DNA from: an uncultured Gemmatimonadota bacterium
Lineage (GTDB): Bacteria; Gemmatimonadota; Gemmatimonadetes; Gemmatimonadales; Gemmatimonadaceae
Direction of reading: 5' to 3'
NCBI GenBank assembly: GCA_903910555.1
Contig: CAIVZZ010000031.1
Location: 95,760-159,759 of the forward strand
Length of the DNA: 64,000 nucleotides
The translations under genes were made by a program, and so were the position numbers. The notes below the pieces were generated by a model that made no database searches, was not told where the DNA came from, and saw nothing but the letters and a program-made list of their open reading frames with translations. Shown in pieces: positions 1 through 9,061 of this stretch. Positions within the stretch are counted from its first letter, which is position 1, and the number at the start of each line of letters is the position of its first letter.

Positions 1-2455
1 CGAGCAGCGACCAGCCCACGCCGGCGCCCGAAAGCGGACGGCCCGGCATGCTCCACTGCGCACGCGGACCGGCCCAGCCCACATCGCCGAAAACAATGAA
101 TCGCGACGCCGGATTGCTCGTGCCGATCTCCGCGCGCCCCAACCAAAACGCATCGCCACTCGCCGTGAGCGCGGTCTGGCCGCGTACAGTTTGCAGACCG
201 CCCAGATAAAAGAGCCGCTGAACCGGAATCGTGCCGCCGGAGTATCCCGCGCTCACCTCCAATGCGCCCGCGAGCAAACTTCCCAGTGAGTGCGACATGG
301 TTTCGTCGGCGAGCCCGCGCACGTACGAGAAATCACCGCCGGCACCCTCGACGCGCACATCGCTCAGCAGACGGAAGCCGTTGGGATCCAAGCCCACGCT
401 CGAATGCAATCGCACCGCGCCGCCGAACTCCTTCGCCTGCTGCGCGGCAGGATTCGCAATGAATCGCGAGTCGTTTCCGCCGCCGAACAGTGTCCAGCGC
501 GAGTTCACATCGGCCTTCCACTGCTGCTCCGCAAAGAGCCGCCACTCGAGCGCGCCCCACTGCGGCGTCGTGCCCGAAAGTTCGGCGCCCCACGTGCGGA
601 AATAGGCGCCTTCATCGCGCGCGTAGAGCAGCGCCGGAATAGATGCTCCGAACGAAAGCGGAGTGCCGAAATCCGTCATTACATCGAGACGACGATAAAT
701 CGTTCCTTGAATCGTGCTGCGACCATTCGAGCGCGAGACGGAGAAATCGCCGTTGAGTGTTCGATCGGCAATCGACACGCGGCCGTCAAGCGTGGCCGTA
801 TAGCCCGCGCCGAGTGCGCTGGTCAGCGCCGCGCCGGTCCCGAGACCCTCGACGCGATTGTAGCGCGTTTTCGAGAGCCCCCAATCAAACTTCGGCGCCT
901 GCGGCCCCCACGCCGGCTGAAGACCAAACGAAAGCGCTCTGATCAGCACGTCACGCTCGCCTGATCCAAATACTGCTTCGCCTTTGTCATAGATCGACGG
1001 CGGCAGATCGGGTGAGTTTGCGAGCTTGGTGGAATCGCACGGGATTCGTGTCGCAACGGAAAGCGTCCCTTCGTAGCGACGCTGAATCGTGCTGTACATC
1101 CCGGTCGCGGCGCAGTCCTTCTCTCGCTGCGCGATGATTTCCTTGCCACGCGCGAATGCAGCGGCGCGGATCAGCGAATCTCGCACCGTTCTGTTCGTCT
1201 TCGCGCTGTCGAGACTGTCTCGCAGCACCGCGATCCGCGACACCACACGCGGCGGTATCGGCAGCGGCGCCGTGAGTTCGTTCACGCTCGCGTATTTGAA
1301 CTTCTGCTCAACCGTCACCGGCACACGCATGAACATCACCTGCGCCTCGCCCTCGAGCGCCTGCGCGCGCGGGAGCCAGAAGCGCTGGTTGTACAGGCCG
1401 TACTCCATCGTGATCGCGGAGATGTCGACCTTGAGCGGGTTCACAATCGCCTTCACGAGTGCCGGCGGTTCGTCATCGTTGCCGTTGCCGCGAATCCGCA
1501 CCGCGCCGCGGCCGGCCCGCCCGCGGCCGCCCTGCCCGCGCAACGCCGCAATCGAATCCGCATTCGCCGCGCGCCCATTCGCGATATTCTCGCTGTCCTG
1601 CACCGCGCGGTCTTTCTTCTCGATCGCGCTCTCTTCCTTTACCTCCGTCCACACGTCCATCGGCATCGAGATGCGGTACACCGCACGCACGAGATGCGCC
1701 GACGCTTCGTCAAACCAGAATGATCCCACACTCAAATTCCACTTCGGCCAGCGCGCTTCGATCTTCAACTCCCGCAGCGTGATGCGCTTGTCGTCGGGCA
1801 GCGTCATGATCACCGAATCGCCGCTCTGGTACGTGTAGTACGCTTCGGCGCCCTCCGCGATCGGATGCACGAACTGCGCTTCGTCGACTTCCGATTGCGC
1901 GAGCCCGCCACCAATCCAGAGATCATTGCGGCCGGGGTAATACGGAATCGGCGACATCCCCTGCATGTTCACGCCGTTGCCGTTCTTGCCGGCCTCGCCA
2001 TCTTTTTTATCCAATCCGGCGATCGGAATGACGGTGCGGCTCCCCTTCACCTCGACGAGAGCGCCACGTCCCTTCTCCCACTGTACGCGCGATGCCTCTT
2101 CCGTGCGCATCGCAAGACGGTCGCGGCCAAACGCTTTGAAGCCGAGGCCCGCGGACACGCGCTGATAGGTCGTCGCGTCGTAACTGAGCAACGCCGAATC
2201 CTGCTGGAGCCGCGCGACGCGCGCGCGCAGCAGGAGACTTTTCGCAGCGGCATCTTTGAATGCGCTCGCCCGCAGTGCATCAGTGAGAGGGATGCGATGA
2301 AAAGTCTGCGGACGCCGCGGCGGTGCACCGGCCTCGAACTGCGCCTCGGCTTCGGCCTGGCGCAGCTTCTGGCGCGCCTTCTCCGCCGAATCGGCGCCTA
2401 CCGTCACGCCCACCTGCACCTGAAAGGCCAGCGCGATCGGAAGCAAAACCATCAT
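1..2455 (-). CDS. Surface-antigen (BamA/TamA-like) outer-membrane beta-barrel protein, 3' end beyond window
   Basis: An open frame reads leftward from ATG at 2455 to the window edge without a stop (about 818 codons), so the C-terminus is missing. GGAGAAAG lies just upstream of the start and is a good ribosome binding site. The N-terminus is short and hydrophobic (residues 2-11, MVLLPIALAF), like a signal peptide. Residues about 300-313 form a Gly/Arg-rich stretch (GQGGRGRAGRG). From about residue 500 the sequence alternates like a beta-barrel, and near residue 740 it carries VQRLFYLGGLQTVRGQ, the hallmark of the bacterial surface antigen/D15 barrel (lateral-gate and L6-type VRGx motif). Family members insert or export proteins or lipids at the outer membrane. 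No POTRA domains are obvious, so its substrate is unknown. It is divergent from an ABC exporter. Confidence 0.75.
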   Translation of the reverse strand, partial: MMVLLPIALAFQVQVGVTVGADSAEKARQKLRQAEAEAQFEAGAPPRRPQTFHRIPLTDALRASAFKDAAAKSLLLRARVARLQQDSALLSYDATTYQRVSAGLGFKAFGRDRLAMRTEEASRVQWEKGRGALVEVKGSRTVIPIAGLDKKDGEAGKNGNGVNMQGMSPIPYYPGRNDLWIGGGLAQSEVDEAQFVHPIAEGAEAYYTYQSGDSVIMTLPDDKRITLRELKIEARWPKWNLSVGSFWFDEASAHLVRAVYRISMPMDVWTEVKEESAIEKKDRAVQDSENIANGRAANADSIAALRGQGGRGRAGRGAVRIRGNGNDDEPPALVKAIVNPLKVDISAITMEYGLYNQRFWLPRAQALEGEAQVMFMRVPVTVEQKFKYASVNELTAPLPIPPRVVSRIAVLRDSLDSAKTNRTVRDSLIRAAAFARGKEIIAQREKDCAATGMYSTIQRRYEGTLSVATRIPCDSTKLANSPDLPPSIYDKGEAVFGSGERDVLIRALSFGLQPAWGPQAPKFDWGLSKTRYNRVEGLGTGAALTSALGAGYTATLDGRVSIADRTLNGDFSVSRSNGRSTIQGTIYRRLDVMTDFGTPLSFGASIPALLYARDEGAYFRTWGAELSGTTPQWGALEWRLFAEQQWKADVNSRWTLFGGGNDSRFIANPAAQQAKEFGGAVRLHSSVGLDPNGFRLLSDVRVEGAGGDFSYVRGLADETMSHSLGSLLAGALEVSAGYSGGTIPVQRLFYLGGLQTVRGQTALTASGDAFWLGRAEIGTSNPASRFIVFGDVGWAGPRAQWSMPGRPLSGAGVGWSLL

Positions 2456-2501
2456 CGGCACTTTCTCCGGGTAATGATGCCAACTGTATGTATTTGATAC
2501 G

Positions 2502-2538
2502 CGGGGCGTTGCGTTCTGGTTTCGCCCCGTTCTAAGAT
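2502..2538 (+). promoter_or_regulatory. Promoter with inverted repeat for the ABC exporter; likely leaderless start
   Basis: TTGCGT (2509-2514) and TAAGAT (2533-2538) are separated by 18 bases. TAAGAT ends 6 bases before the ATG at 2545, so transcription should begin at or beside the A of the start codon, and no Shine-Dalgarno sequence is present. A perfect 7-bp inverted repeat CGGGGCG/CGCCCCG (2502-2508 and 2523-2529) brackets the -35 box and could be an operator. Confidence 0.4.
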
Positions 2539-2544
2539 ACCCGC

Positions 2545-3474
2545 ATGCCCCCTGCCGCCCTGACGGTCCGCGCCCTCCGAAAGTCGTACGGCGACGTCAT
2601 CGCCGTCGACGGACTCGACCTCGACGTCGGCGCCCAAGAATGCTTCGGCCTGCTCGGCCCCAACGGCGCGGGCAAGACAACCACGATCGAAATCTGCGAG
2701 GGCTTGGTCGACCGCGATTCCGGCGATGTCGAAATGCTTGGCCGGACCTGGGAGAGCGACGCGAAAGGACTGCGCCAACGCATCGGCATCTCACTGCAAG
2801 AAACGCAGCTCTCCGACAAACTCACCGTGCGCGAAACGCTCGCGTTGTTTCGCAGCTTTTACGAGCACCCGCACGATGTGAACGAAGTGCTCGCGCAGGT
2901 CCAGCTCGAAGAAAAAGCCGACGCCCGGATTGTCACGCTTTCCGGCGGACAGAAGCAGCGGCTCGCTGTTGCATGCGCGCTGATCGGCGATCCCGAACTT
3001 CTTTTTCTCGACGAGCCCACCACCGGCCTCGACCCGCAGTCGCGCCGCCAGATGTGGGATCTGATCGACAAGTTTCGCGCGGCCGGCCATTCGATCGTTC
3101 TGACAACGCATTACATGGACGAAGCCGAGCGGCTGTGTGATCGCATCGCGATTGTCGATCATGGCAAAGTGATCGCGCGCGGTACGCCCGCTGAACTCAT
3201 CGCATCGCTCGGCGCGGAACAGATGATCGAGTTCGCGTCGGCGGGAACTGCGCCATTCGATCTGAACGAACTCAGGAAACTCGACGGAATTATTGATGCG
3301 CGCCTCGATGCGGGAACGTATTCGCTTCAGGCGAGCAAGCTGCATCTCGCGGTGCCGGCGCTGCTCGCGTTTCTCACTGCGCACGGTGCGCCACTCACGG
3401 AATTGAAAACGCACTCGGCGACGCTCGAAGATGTTTTCGTGTCGCTCACCGGGAGGCATTTGCGCGATGAGTGA
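2545..3474 (+). CDS. ABC transporter ATP-binding protein (CcmA/ABC-2 exporter type)
   Basis: This is a 309-residue cytoplasmic ATPase that energises the permease encoded next. Walker A GPNGAGKTT is at residues 38-46, the signature LSGGQKQR near 132-139, Walker B LLFLDE near 151-157 followed by PTTGLDP, and the switch His is in LTTHYMDEAE. The C-terminal ~80 residues form the usual extension of drug/antibiotic ABC-2 ATPases (DrrA/CcmA group). The start at 2545 is the first ATG and sits directly behind a -10 box. The stop overlaps the next gene by 8 bases, so the two are translationally coupled. The substrate is not evident from the sequence. Confidence 0.93.
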   Translation: MPPAALTVRALRKSYGDVIAVDGLDLDVGAQECFGLLGPNGAGKTTTIEICEGLVDRDSGDVEMLGRTWESDAKGLRQRIGISLQETQLSDKLTVRETLALFRSFYEHPHDVNEVLAQVQLEEKADARIVTLSGGQKQRLAVACALIGDPELLFLDEPTTGLDPQSRRQMWDLIDKFRAAGHSIVLTTHYMDEAERLCDRIAIVDHGKVIARGTPAELIASLGAEQMIEFASAGTAPFDLNELRKLDGIIDARLDAGTYSLQASKLHLAVPALLAFLTAHGAPLTELKTHSATLEDVFVSLTGRHLRDE

Positions 3475-4549
3475 CCTTCGCGAGAAGCCGCGCACGCCGC
3501 GCACCTGGCGCGATGCGCAAATCGTGCAGCTCACGCTCGTTCGGTTCCGTGAGTTTCTGCGCGAGCCGGAGGCGCTGTTCTGGGTTTTCATTTTTCCGGT
3601 ACTGCTCACTGCCGGACTTGGACTGGCATTTCGCAGCAAGCCGGAAGACACCGCGATCGTAGCCGTTGTTACAGCCGCCGGTCACGCACCGCCGGATATC
3701 GAAGCGCTGCTCTCCAAATCGAAAAACGTCGTCGTCCACGCAATGACGGCCGACTCGGCGATGGAAGCACTGCGCAACAGTAAAGTCGCACTCGTCGCCG
3801 TGCAGGATGCGAGCGGAAGCGTTTCGTACAAATACGATCCGGCTCGCGACGAATCGCGCACCGCGCGATTGATAGTCGACAACGCATTGCAGCACGCGGC
3901 CGGCCGCGTCGAACCGGTGGCGACCACTGATGACTACGTCACCGCACTCGGCTCCCGCTACGTCGACTTCCTCGTCCCCGGCCTGCTCGGGATGAACCTG
4001 CTTGGCAGCGGCGTCTGGGGACTCGGCTTCGCGCTCGTCGATCTGCGCCGCAAGCGCCTGCTCAAACGACTGATCGCCACGCCGATGTCGCGCGCGCAGT
4101 TTTTCACGTCGTTTTTGATTTCACGGCTCGCCGTGCTCACGCTCGAGGTAATCGCACTCGTCGGATTCGGCGTGCTTGTTTTCCATGTGCCACTGCGCGG
4201 CTCGATTGGATCGCTGATGTTCATCGCCGTGTTCGGCGCACTCAGCTTCAGCGGACTGGGTCTGCTCGTCGGCACTCGCGCGAAAACAGTAGAAGCCGTA
4301 AGCGGGCTCGCCAACGCGATCATGCTGCCGATGTGGGTTCTGTCAGGAACCTTTTTCTCGGCGAGTCATTTTCCGGACGTAATGCAGCCCTTCGTTCGCG
4401 CATTACCACTAACGGCGGTGAACGATGCGCTGCGAGCAAATATGCTGCAGGGTGCATCGCTCACCGCCGTTATGCCACAACTCGGGGTGATCGCCTTCTG
4501 GGTAGTGGTTTGTTACGCTGTGGCGCTGAAATTATTTCGCTGGAAGTAA
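3467..4549 (+). CDS. ABC-2 type transporter permease
   Basis: A 360-residue membrane subunit paired with the preceding ATPase. ATG at 3467 was chosen because GGGAGG (3451-3456) precedes it and it overlaps the ATPase stop. An upstream in-frame ATG at 3431 would lengthen the overlap without a better site. Architecture: one N-terminal membrane span (about residues 35-52, FWVFIFPVLLTAGLGLAF), a soluble extracytoplasmic domain of ~120 residues, then about five C-terminal spans with the ABC-2 feature PMWVLSGTFFSASHFP. This matches the ABC2_membrane/YhgE-NodJ-like exporter layout. A lipid, drug or polysaccharide exporter is possible. Confidence 0.88.
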   Translation: MSDLREKPRTPRTWRDAQIVQLTLVRFREFLREPEALFWVFIFPVLLTAGLGLAFRSKPEDTAIVAVVTAAGHAPPDIEALLSKSKNVVVHAMTADSAMEALRNSKVALVAVQDASGSVSYKYDPARDESRTARLIVDNALQHAAGRVEPVATTDDYVTALGSRYVDFLVPGLLGMNLLGSGVWGLGFALVDLRRKRLLKRLIATPMSRAQFFTSFLISRLAVLTLEVIALVGFGVLVFHVPLRGSIGSLMFIAVFGALSFSGLGLLVGTRAKTVEAVSGLANAIMLPMWVLSGTFFSASHFPDVMQPFVRALPLTAVNDALRANMLQGASLTAVMPQLGVIAFWVVVCYAVALKLFRWK

Positions 4550-4613
4550 TGAAGCTTTTGTCTGGCCGCTGTTCAGCTGTCTGGAAGGTGTCAGGTGAAA
4601 GCGATGCCGTTTG

Positions 4614-7600
4614 TTATGCCTTCAGCTCCGCCGATTTCCTTCCGTGCGCCGGCACTTCGTACTCCCCCGTCGGCGGCCTCGTCGGGAACTTGAAGAAGCG
4701 TGCGAACCACAATCTCCAGTCGTCCAGAATCTCGTAGATCGTCGGAATCACGAGCAGCGTCAGGAACGTCGACGTGATCACACCGCCGATGATTGCACGT
4801 CCGAGCGGTGCACGGAAATCCGCTCCTTCTCCGCGCCCGAGTGCCACCGGAATCATGCCGGCAATCAGCGCGAGCGTCGTCATCATGATCGGCCGCAGTC
4901 GTACGCGGCCAGCCTCGATGATCGCCGTGCGCCGGTCCTTTCCTGACTCCTGCCCCCACTTCGCGAAGTCAATCAGCAGAATCGCATTCTTCGCCACGAT
5001 TCCCATCAGCAGCAGCACGCCGATCAACGACATGATGTTGAGCGTGTCGTTCGTAATGATCAGCGCGATCACCACGCCAATGAGCGAAAGCGGCAGCGAG
5101 ATCATGATGGCGAGCGGCTCGAGGAACGAGCCGAACTGCATCACGAGAATCAGGTACATCAGCAGCACCGCGATTCCCATCGCGGCAAACATTCTGCTGA
5201 ACACCTGCTGCTGATCCTTCACCTCACCGCCCGCTGAGAACCGATATCCGGCCGGCAGTGTGAACGTCGCGAGCTTTGCAGCGATATCGCCGTTCACTTC
5301 ACCGAGCGAGCGTCCCTGCGTGTTCGCCTCGACCATTGCAACGTTGTCGCGATCGAGGTGACTGATGATCGCCGGTCCGAGCCCTGGAGTGACCGTCGCG
5401 ATCTGACCGAGTGGCATTACGGTTTCTCTCGTGCCGTTCTGGCCGCCGACTACGAGTGGCAGCCGTTCGATATCCGAAATCTTCGTGCGCGCCTCGGGCG
5501 TGAGCCTGATGCGGACCTTTCTGTTCTGGCCCGCGGGATCGACCCAGTCGCCCGCGTCGATGCCCGCAAACGCCGGCCGCAGCGACTGTGCGATCTGTCC
5601 GACTGTTACTCCCATCGATCCAGCCAGCGCACGGTTCAGTGAGATCTCAAGTTCAGGTTTCTGTCCCTTGGTCGAGAGTCCGACGTCAACCGCACCTGGA
5701 ATCGCCTTCACGATTTTCATAACGGAATCAGCAAGCCGGTTGAGCACCACGGCATCTGCACCGCGCAGCTCAACTTGAATCTGTTTGCGGGCGCCGCCGA
5801 ATCCGCTCGTGAACACATAGACATTCGCGCCGCCGATCTGCGTGGATTCTTTGCGCAGCAGTTCGCCGAAATCATTCTGCGACATCGAGCGGTTCCTTTT
5901 CTGCACCATGCGGACATAGACGGTGCCGAGATCTGTCGACCCCAGCTCGCCGCCCGGCTGCTGGCCGGCGCTCGATCCACCGACCGTCGAGAAGGTGTAG
6001 TCCGTGAGATCCGTGTGGCTGCGTGCGAGCCGCGCGGCCTCTTCAGTTTTCATTTTCGTGTATGCGAGGTTCGAGCCCGGCGGTGTCTCGACCTGAATCG
6101 TGAGTTCGCTTCGATCCGAGTTCGGCACAAAGCCCACACCGCCGAATTTCACCTGCAGCACGATCGCGCCGGCAAATGCGCCAACGGCAAGCGCCGCCAT
6201 CCACCAGCGATGGTCGAGCGCCCAGCCGATCACATGCGTGTATCGCTCAGCCTGCTTGTTGAACCAATCGTTGAACTTGTCGAGCGCGCGCGCGACGGCA
6301 TTGCGGCGCTCATGACTCTCGACCTGCGGATCGGCCCAGTACGCCGAGAGCATCGGGTCGAGCGAGAACGAAACGAACAGCGATACGAGCACCGCGCACG
6401 CGATCGTCAGCGCGAAGGGCTTGAACCATTGTCCGGCGACGTCACCCATGAACCCGATCGGCACGAACACCGCCACGATCGAGAACGTCGTCGCGCTTAC
6501 AGCCATGCCGATTTCGTCGGTGCCGTCGTGCGATGCTCTGAAATGGTCTTTCCCCATCTCGATGTGCCGCACGATGTTTTCACGCACCACGATCGCGTCG
6601 TCAATCAGAATACCGATCGCCAGCGAAAGTCCGAGCAGCGACATCGTGTTCAGCGTGAAGCCGAACGCGAACACCGCGATGAAACTCGAGAGTACGGAAA
6701 CCGGCAGCGCGAGACCGGTGATAACAGTTGAACGCCACGAGTTCAGGAAGACGAACACCACGAGCACCGTGAGCAGTGCGCCTTCAATCAGCGCCTCCTC
6801 GACGTTCTCCACCGATCGATCGACATGATCGCCTGAGTTTTGTACGACATCCAGACTCGTCCCTTTCGGAAGCGTCGCCTTGATCGCCGCGACCTTCTCG
6901 AGCACCTGCGCCGACACCTGTGACGTACTGAAGCCTTTCGACTTCTTCACCATCACGCCCACAGCATCGTGTCCGTTGTACAGCGCCGACGACGACGGCT
7001 CTTCTGTGCCGTCGCGAGCAGTCGCGACTTCGCCCAGTCGAATCGGGCGCCCATTTCGCTGCGCCACAATCAACGCCAGGAAGTCTTCCGGCGTTTCGAG
7101 CTTTCCTTTGAGCCGGATCGCGCGTTCATCGAGCGAGCCATTCACCTTGCCCACCGGCGATGCCAGATTCTGCGCCTGCAGTGCCGCAACGAGCTGCGAC
7201 ACGCTCACGCCCGCCGCCTGCATCGCGTCCGGCTTGATCTCGACCGTCAGCTCGCGAATGATGCCGCCAACAACGTCCGCTTCGGCAACGCCCGGAATCG
7301 AGCGCAGTTCTTTCGTCAGCCCCGGATCGGCAATGCGCGTCAAACTCGGCGCATCGAGCACCTTCGAGTTGAGGGAGAGCTGCACGATCGGCTGATCGGA
7401 CGGATCGAAGCGCGAAAGCACGGGCTCCTTCATTTCTACAGGCAGCTGATCGCGGATTCCCGAGATTTTATCGCGAATGTCCTGCGATGCCTGCTGAATG
7501 TCCTTCTCGAAGACGAAGAACACGGTGATGTTCGCGAAACCGTCCTGCGCGGTGCCCTGCATGCGATCCACGCCGCTGATACCGGTGATCGCTTCTTCAA

Positions 7601-7799
7601 TGCGGTCGAGCACTTCACGCTCGACCACATCGGGCGACGCACCCGGATATGGAATAGAGACGTTGATAATGGGCTGCGTGACGTCCGGAAACTCGTCCGT
7701 CTGCAGCTGCGCGAGCGAGAACAAGCCGAACACCACGAGCGCCACCATCGACACGATGGTGACGATCGGCCGCTTGATCGCAAAGTCTGATATGAACAC
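4614..7799 (-). CDS. RND efflux transporter, inner-membrane pump subunit (HAE1/AcrB family)
   Basis: A 1061-residue proton-driven drug/metabolite exporter. The start is GTG at 7799 with AAGGAG seven bases upstream. It has the typical N-terminus (FAIKRPIVTIVSMVALVVFG), two large periplasmic loops and 12 predicted spans. The proton-relay residues are visible: the Asp pair in TM4 (LAIGILIDDAIVVRENI) and the Lys in TM10 (GIVAKNAILLIDFA). Length is standard for HAE1 pumps. It lies 9 bases downstream of the membrane-fusion protein gene and is the third gene of the tetR-tolC / MFP / RND operon. The substrate range cannot be read from the sequence, but hydrophobic and amphiphilic compounds are usual for the family. 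Confidence 0.95.
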   Translation of the reverse strand: MFISDFAIKRPIVTIVSMVALVVFGLFSLAQLQTDEFPDVTQPIINVSIPYPGASPDVVEREVLDRIEEAITGISGVDRMQGTAQDGFANITVFFVFEKDIQQASQDIRDKISGIRDQLPVEMKEPVLSRFDPSDQPIVQLSLNSKVLDAPSLTRIADPGLTKELRSIPGVAEADVVGGIIRELTVEIKPDAMQAAGVSVSQLVAALQAQNLASPVGKVNGSLDERAIRLKGKLETPEDFLALIVAQRNGRPIRLGEVATARDGTEEPSSSALYNGHDAVGVMVKKSKGFSTSQVSAQVLEKVAAIKATLPKGTSLDVVQNSGDHVDRSVENVEEALIEGALLTVLVVFVFLNSWRSTVITGLALPVSVLSSFIAVFAFGFTLNTMSLLGLSLAIGILIDDAIVVRENIVRHIEMGKDHFRASHDGTDEIGMAVSATTFSIVAVFVPIGFMGDVAGQWFKPFALTIACAVLVSLFVSFSLDPMLSAYWADPQVESHERRNAVARALDKFNDWFNKQAERYTHVIGWALDHRWWMAALAVGAFAGAIVLQVKFGGVGFVPNSDRSELTIQVETPPGSNLAYTKMKTEEAARLARSHTDLTDYTFSTVGGSSAGQQPGGELGSTDLGTVYVRMVQKRNRSMSQNDFGELLRKESTQIGGANVYVFTSGFGGARKQIQVELRGADAVVLNRLADSVMKIVKAIPGAVDVGLSTKGQKPELEISLNRALAGSMGVTVGQIAQSLRPAFAGIDAGDWVDPAGQNRKVRIRLTPEARTKISDIERLPLVVGGQNGTRETVMPLGQIATVTPGLGPAIISHLDRDNVAMVEANTQGRSLGEVNGDIAAKLATFTLPAGYRFSAGGEVKDQQQVFSRMFAAMGIAVLLMYLILVMQFGSFLEPLAIMISLPLSLIGVVIALIITNDTLNIMSLIGVLLLMGIVAKNAILLIDFAKWGQESGKDRRTAIIEAGRVRLRPIMMTTLALIAGMIPVALGRGEGADFRAPLGRAIIGGVITSTFLTLLVIPTIYEILDDWRLWFARFFKFPTRPPTGEYEVPAHGRKSAELKA

Positions 7800-7808
7800 G
7801 GCGGCTCC

Positions 7809-8990
7809 TTAGTTCTTCTTCGGTGACGATGCTTTTGACGAATCAACTTTCGACTGTGCGCCGCTCGTCTGGTCGGCCGACGGTGCCGCGGCCGAAACCT
7901 TCACCGGTGCTCCCGGCGTGATGCCCTGCGCGGCACCAATCAGGAGCGTGTCGCCGGCGGCGAGTCCGCTCTTGATCTCCACCAAGTCCGATCCTTCATC
8001 GCGCATCCCGAGCGTGACTTCAACAACCTCGGCTTTCCCATTCTTCAGTCGCGAAACCAAAGGCTTCACGCCGCGCTGATCGATTGCCGATGCCGGCACG
8101 GTGAGTCCTTGGCGCGTCGAACTCGAAACGCGTCCGGTCGCATAGAGCCCTGCAACGAGTCCGTTCCCCGCATTCGGAATGCGAACGTAGAGACGGACCT
8201 GTCGCGTCTGCGGATCCGCACTCGGATAGATGTTCGTAATTGTCCCTGTGAAATCGCGGCCCGGATATCCGGTCACCGCGAACTTCACCGGCGATCCCAT
8301 GTGAACCAAGCTGAGCTGCTCGGCCGGCACCGCACCCTCAAGGCGCATGGTGCTCGGGTCGACGAGCACGAACAGCGCCGTTCCCGGGCTGACGATGTCG
8401 CCGGCGTTGACCTGGCGCTCGCTCACGACGCCGTCGTACGGCGCCTTGATCACAGTGTTGTCGAGATTCTTCTGCGCGCTCGCGAGCCGCGACTTGGCAT
8501 CCTCGAGCGAAGCCTGCGCGGCGAGATCGGTGCGCTTCGCGGCTTCGAGTGCGTTATCCGCAACGGCACCCGCGGCGAGCAACCGCTCCGAACGTCCCTC
8601 TTCGCGGTGCGCGATATCGGCGGCGAGCTGCGCCTGCGTCACGGCGCTCTTCGCCGAAAGAAATGCTTCGCGCGGAACCATGTCATCGATTCGCGCGAGG
8701 GCCGTCCCCGTCGTCACATGTGCGCCGGGTTCGGCGAGGACCGCGATGACCGCGCCCGAAACTTCAGAACGGATCGACGCCGTTTTTTCCGCCATGAGCG
8801 ATCCGTTAATCGCCGGTCCGCTGTTGAGCGTCGCAACCGCGATCACCGCGATTGCTTCCGGGCCGATCGTGACCGCCGCGGGACCCGCCGTCGCCGAAGC
8901 GGCAGCCTCGGACTTTCCGCATGCGGCCAGGGCAACAATGAATGCGGCAGTCAGCGCCGTGTTGAATGTGTTTTTGCGACTCGCGAGCAT
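7809..8990 (-). CDS. RND efflux periplasmic adaptor (membrane fusion protein), lipoprotein
   Basis: A 393-residue HlyD/AcrA-type adaptor linking the RND pump to the outer-membrane factor. ATG at 8990 was chosen because it begins an ideal lipoprotein signal (hydrophobic TALTAAFIVALAAC, lipobox LAAC). The open frame continues upstream through repeat-rich intergenic DNA that is unlikely to be coding. Order: lipoyl half, alpha-helical hairpin (about 110-165, SAVTQAQLAADIAHREEGRSE...), second lipoyl half (VIKAPYDGVVSERQVNAGD), beta-barrel, and membrane-proximal domain (GLAAGDTLLIGAAQGITPGAPV). The C-terminal tail is rich in Ser, Lys and Asp. It lies between the TetR-TolC fusion and the pump gene. 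Confidence 0.93.
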   Translation of the reverse strand: MLASRKNTFNTALTAAFIVALAACGKSEAAASATAGPAAVTIGPEAIAVIAVATLNSGPAINGSLMAEKTASIRSEVSGAVIAVLAEPGAHVTTGTALARIDDMVPREAFLSAKSAVTQAQLAADIAHREEGRSERLLAAGAVADNALEAAKRTDLAAQASLEDAKSRLASAQKNLDNTVIKAPYDGVVSERQVNAGDIVSPGTALFVLVDPSTMRLEGAVPAEQLSLVHMGSPVKFAVTGYPGRDFTGTITNIYPSADPQTRQVRLYVRIPNAGNGLVAGLYATGRVSSSTRQGLTVPASAIDQRGVKPLVSRLKNGKAEVVEVTLGMRDEGSDLVEIKSGLAAGDTLLIGAAQGITPGAPVKVSAAAPSADQTSGAQSKVDSSKASSPKKN

Positions 8991-9030
8991 CTGAGTATTC
9001 CCGGTATGAGTTCTTATCACGTTTTTATCC

Positions 9031-9061
9031 GCCGTCCGTCGTCTGCCGTCTGTCATCTGTT
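9031..9061. repeat. Short degenerate direct repeats between the TolC fusion and the MFP gene
   Basis: The segment is built from reiterated GTCNGTC / GTCTG units (CCGTCCGTC, GTCTGCC, GTCTGTC, ATCTGTT). It begins inside the stop codon of the TolC fusion and fills most of the 62-base gap before the adaptor gene. It resembles the other short-period degenerate repeats in this window (41609-41650, 35856-35895, 61288-61327) in style, not in exact sequence. Confidence 0.35.
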
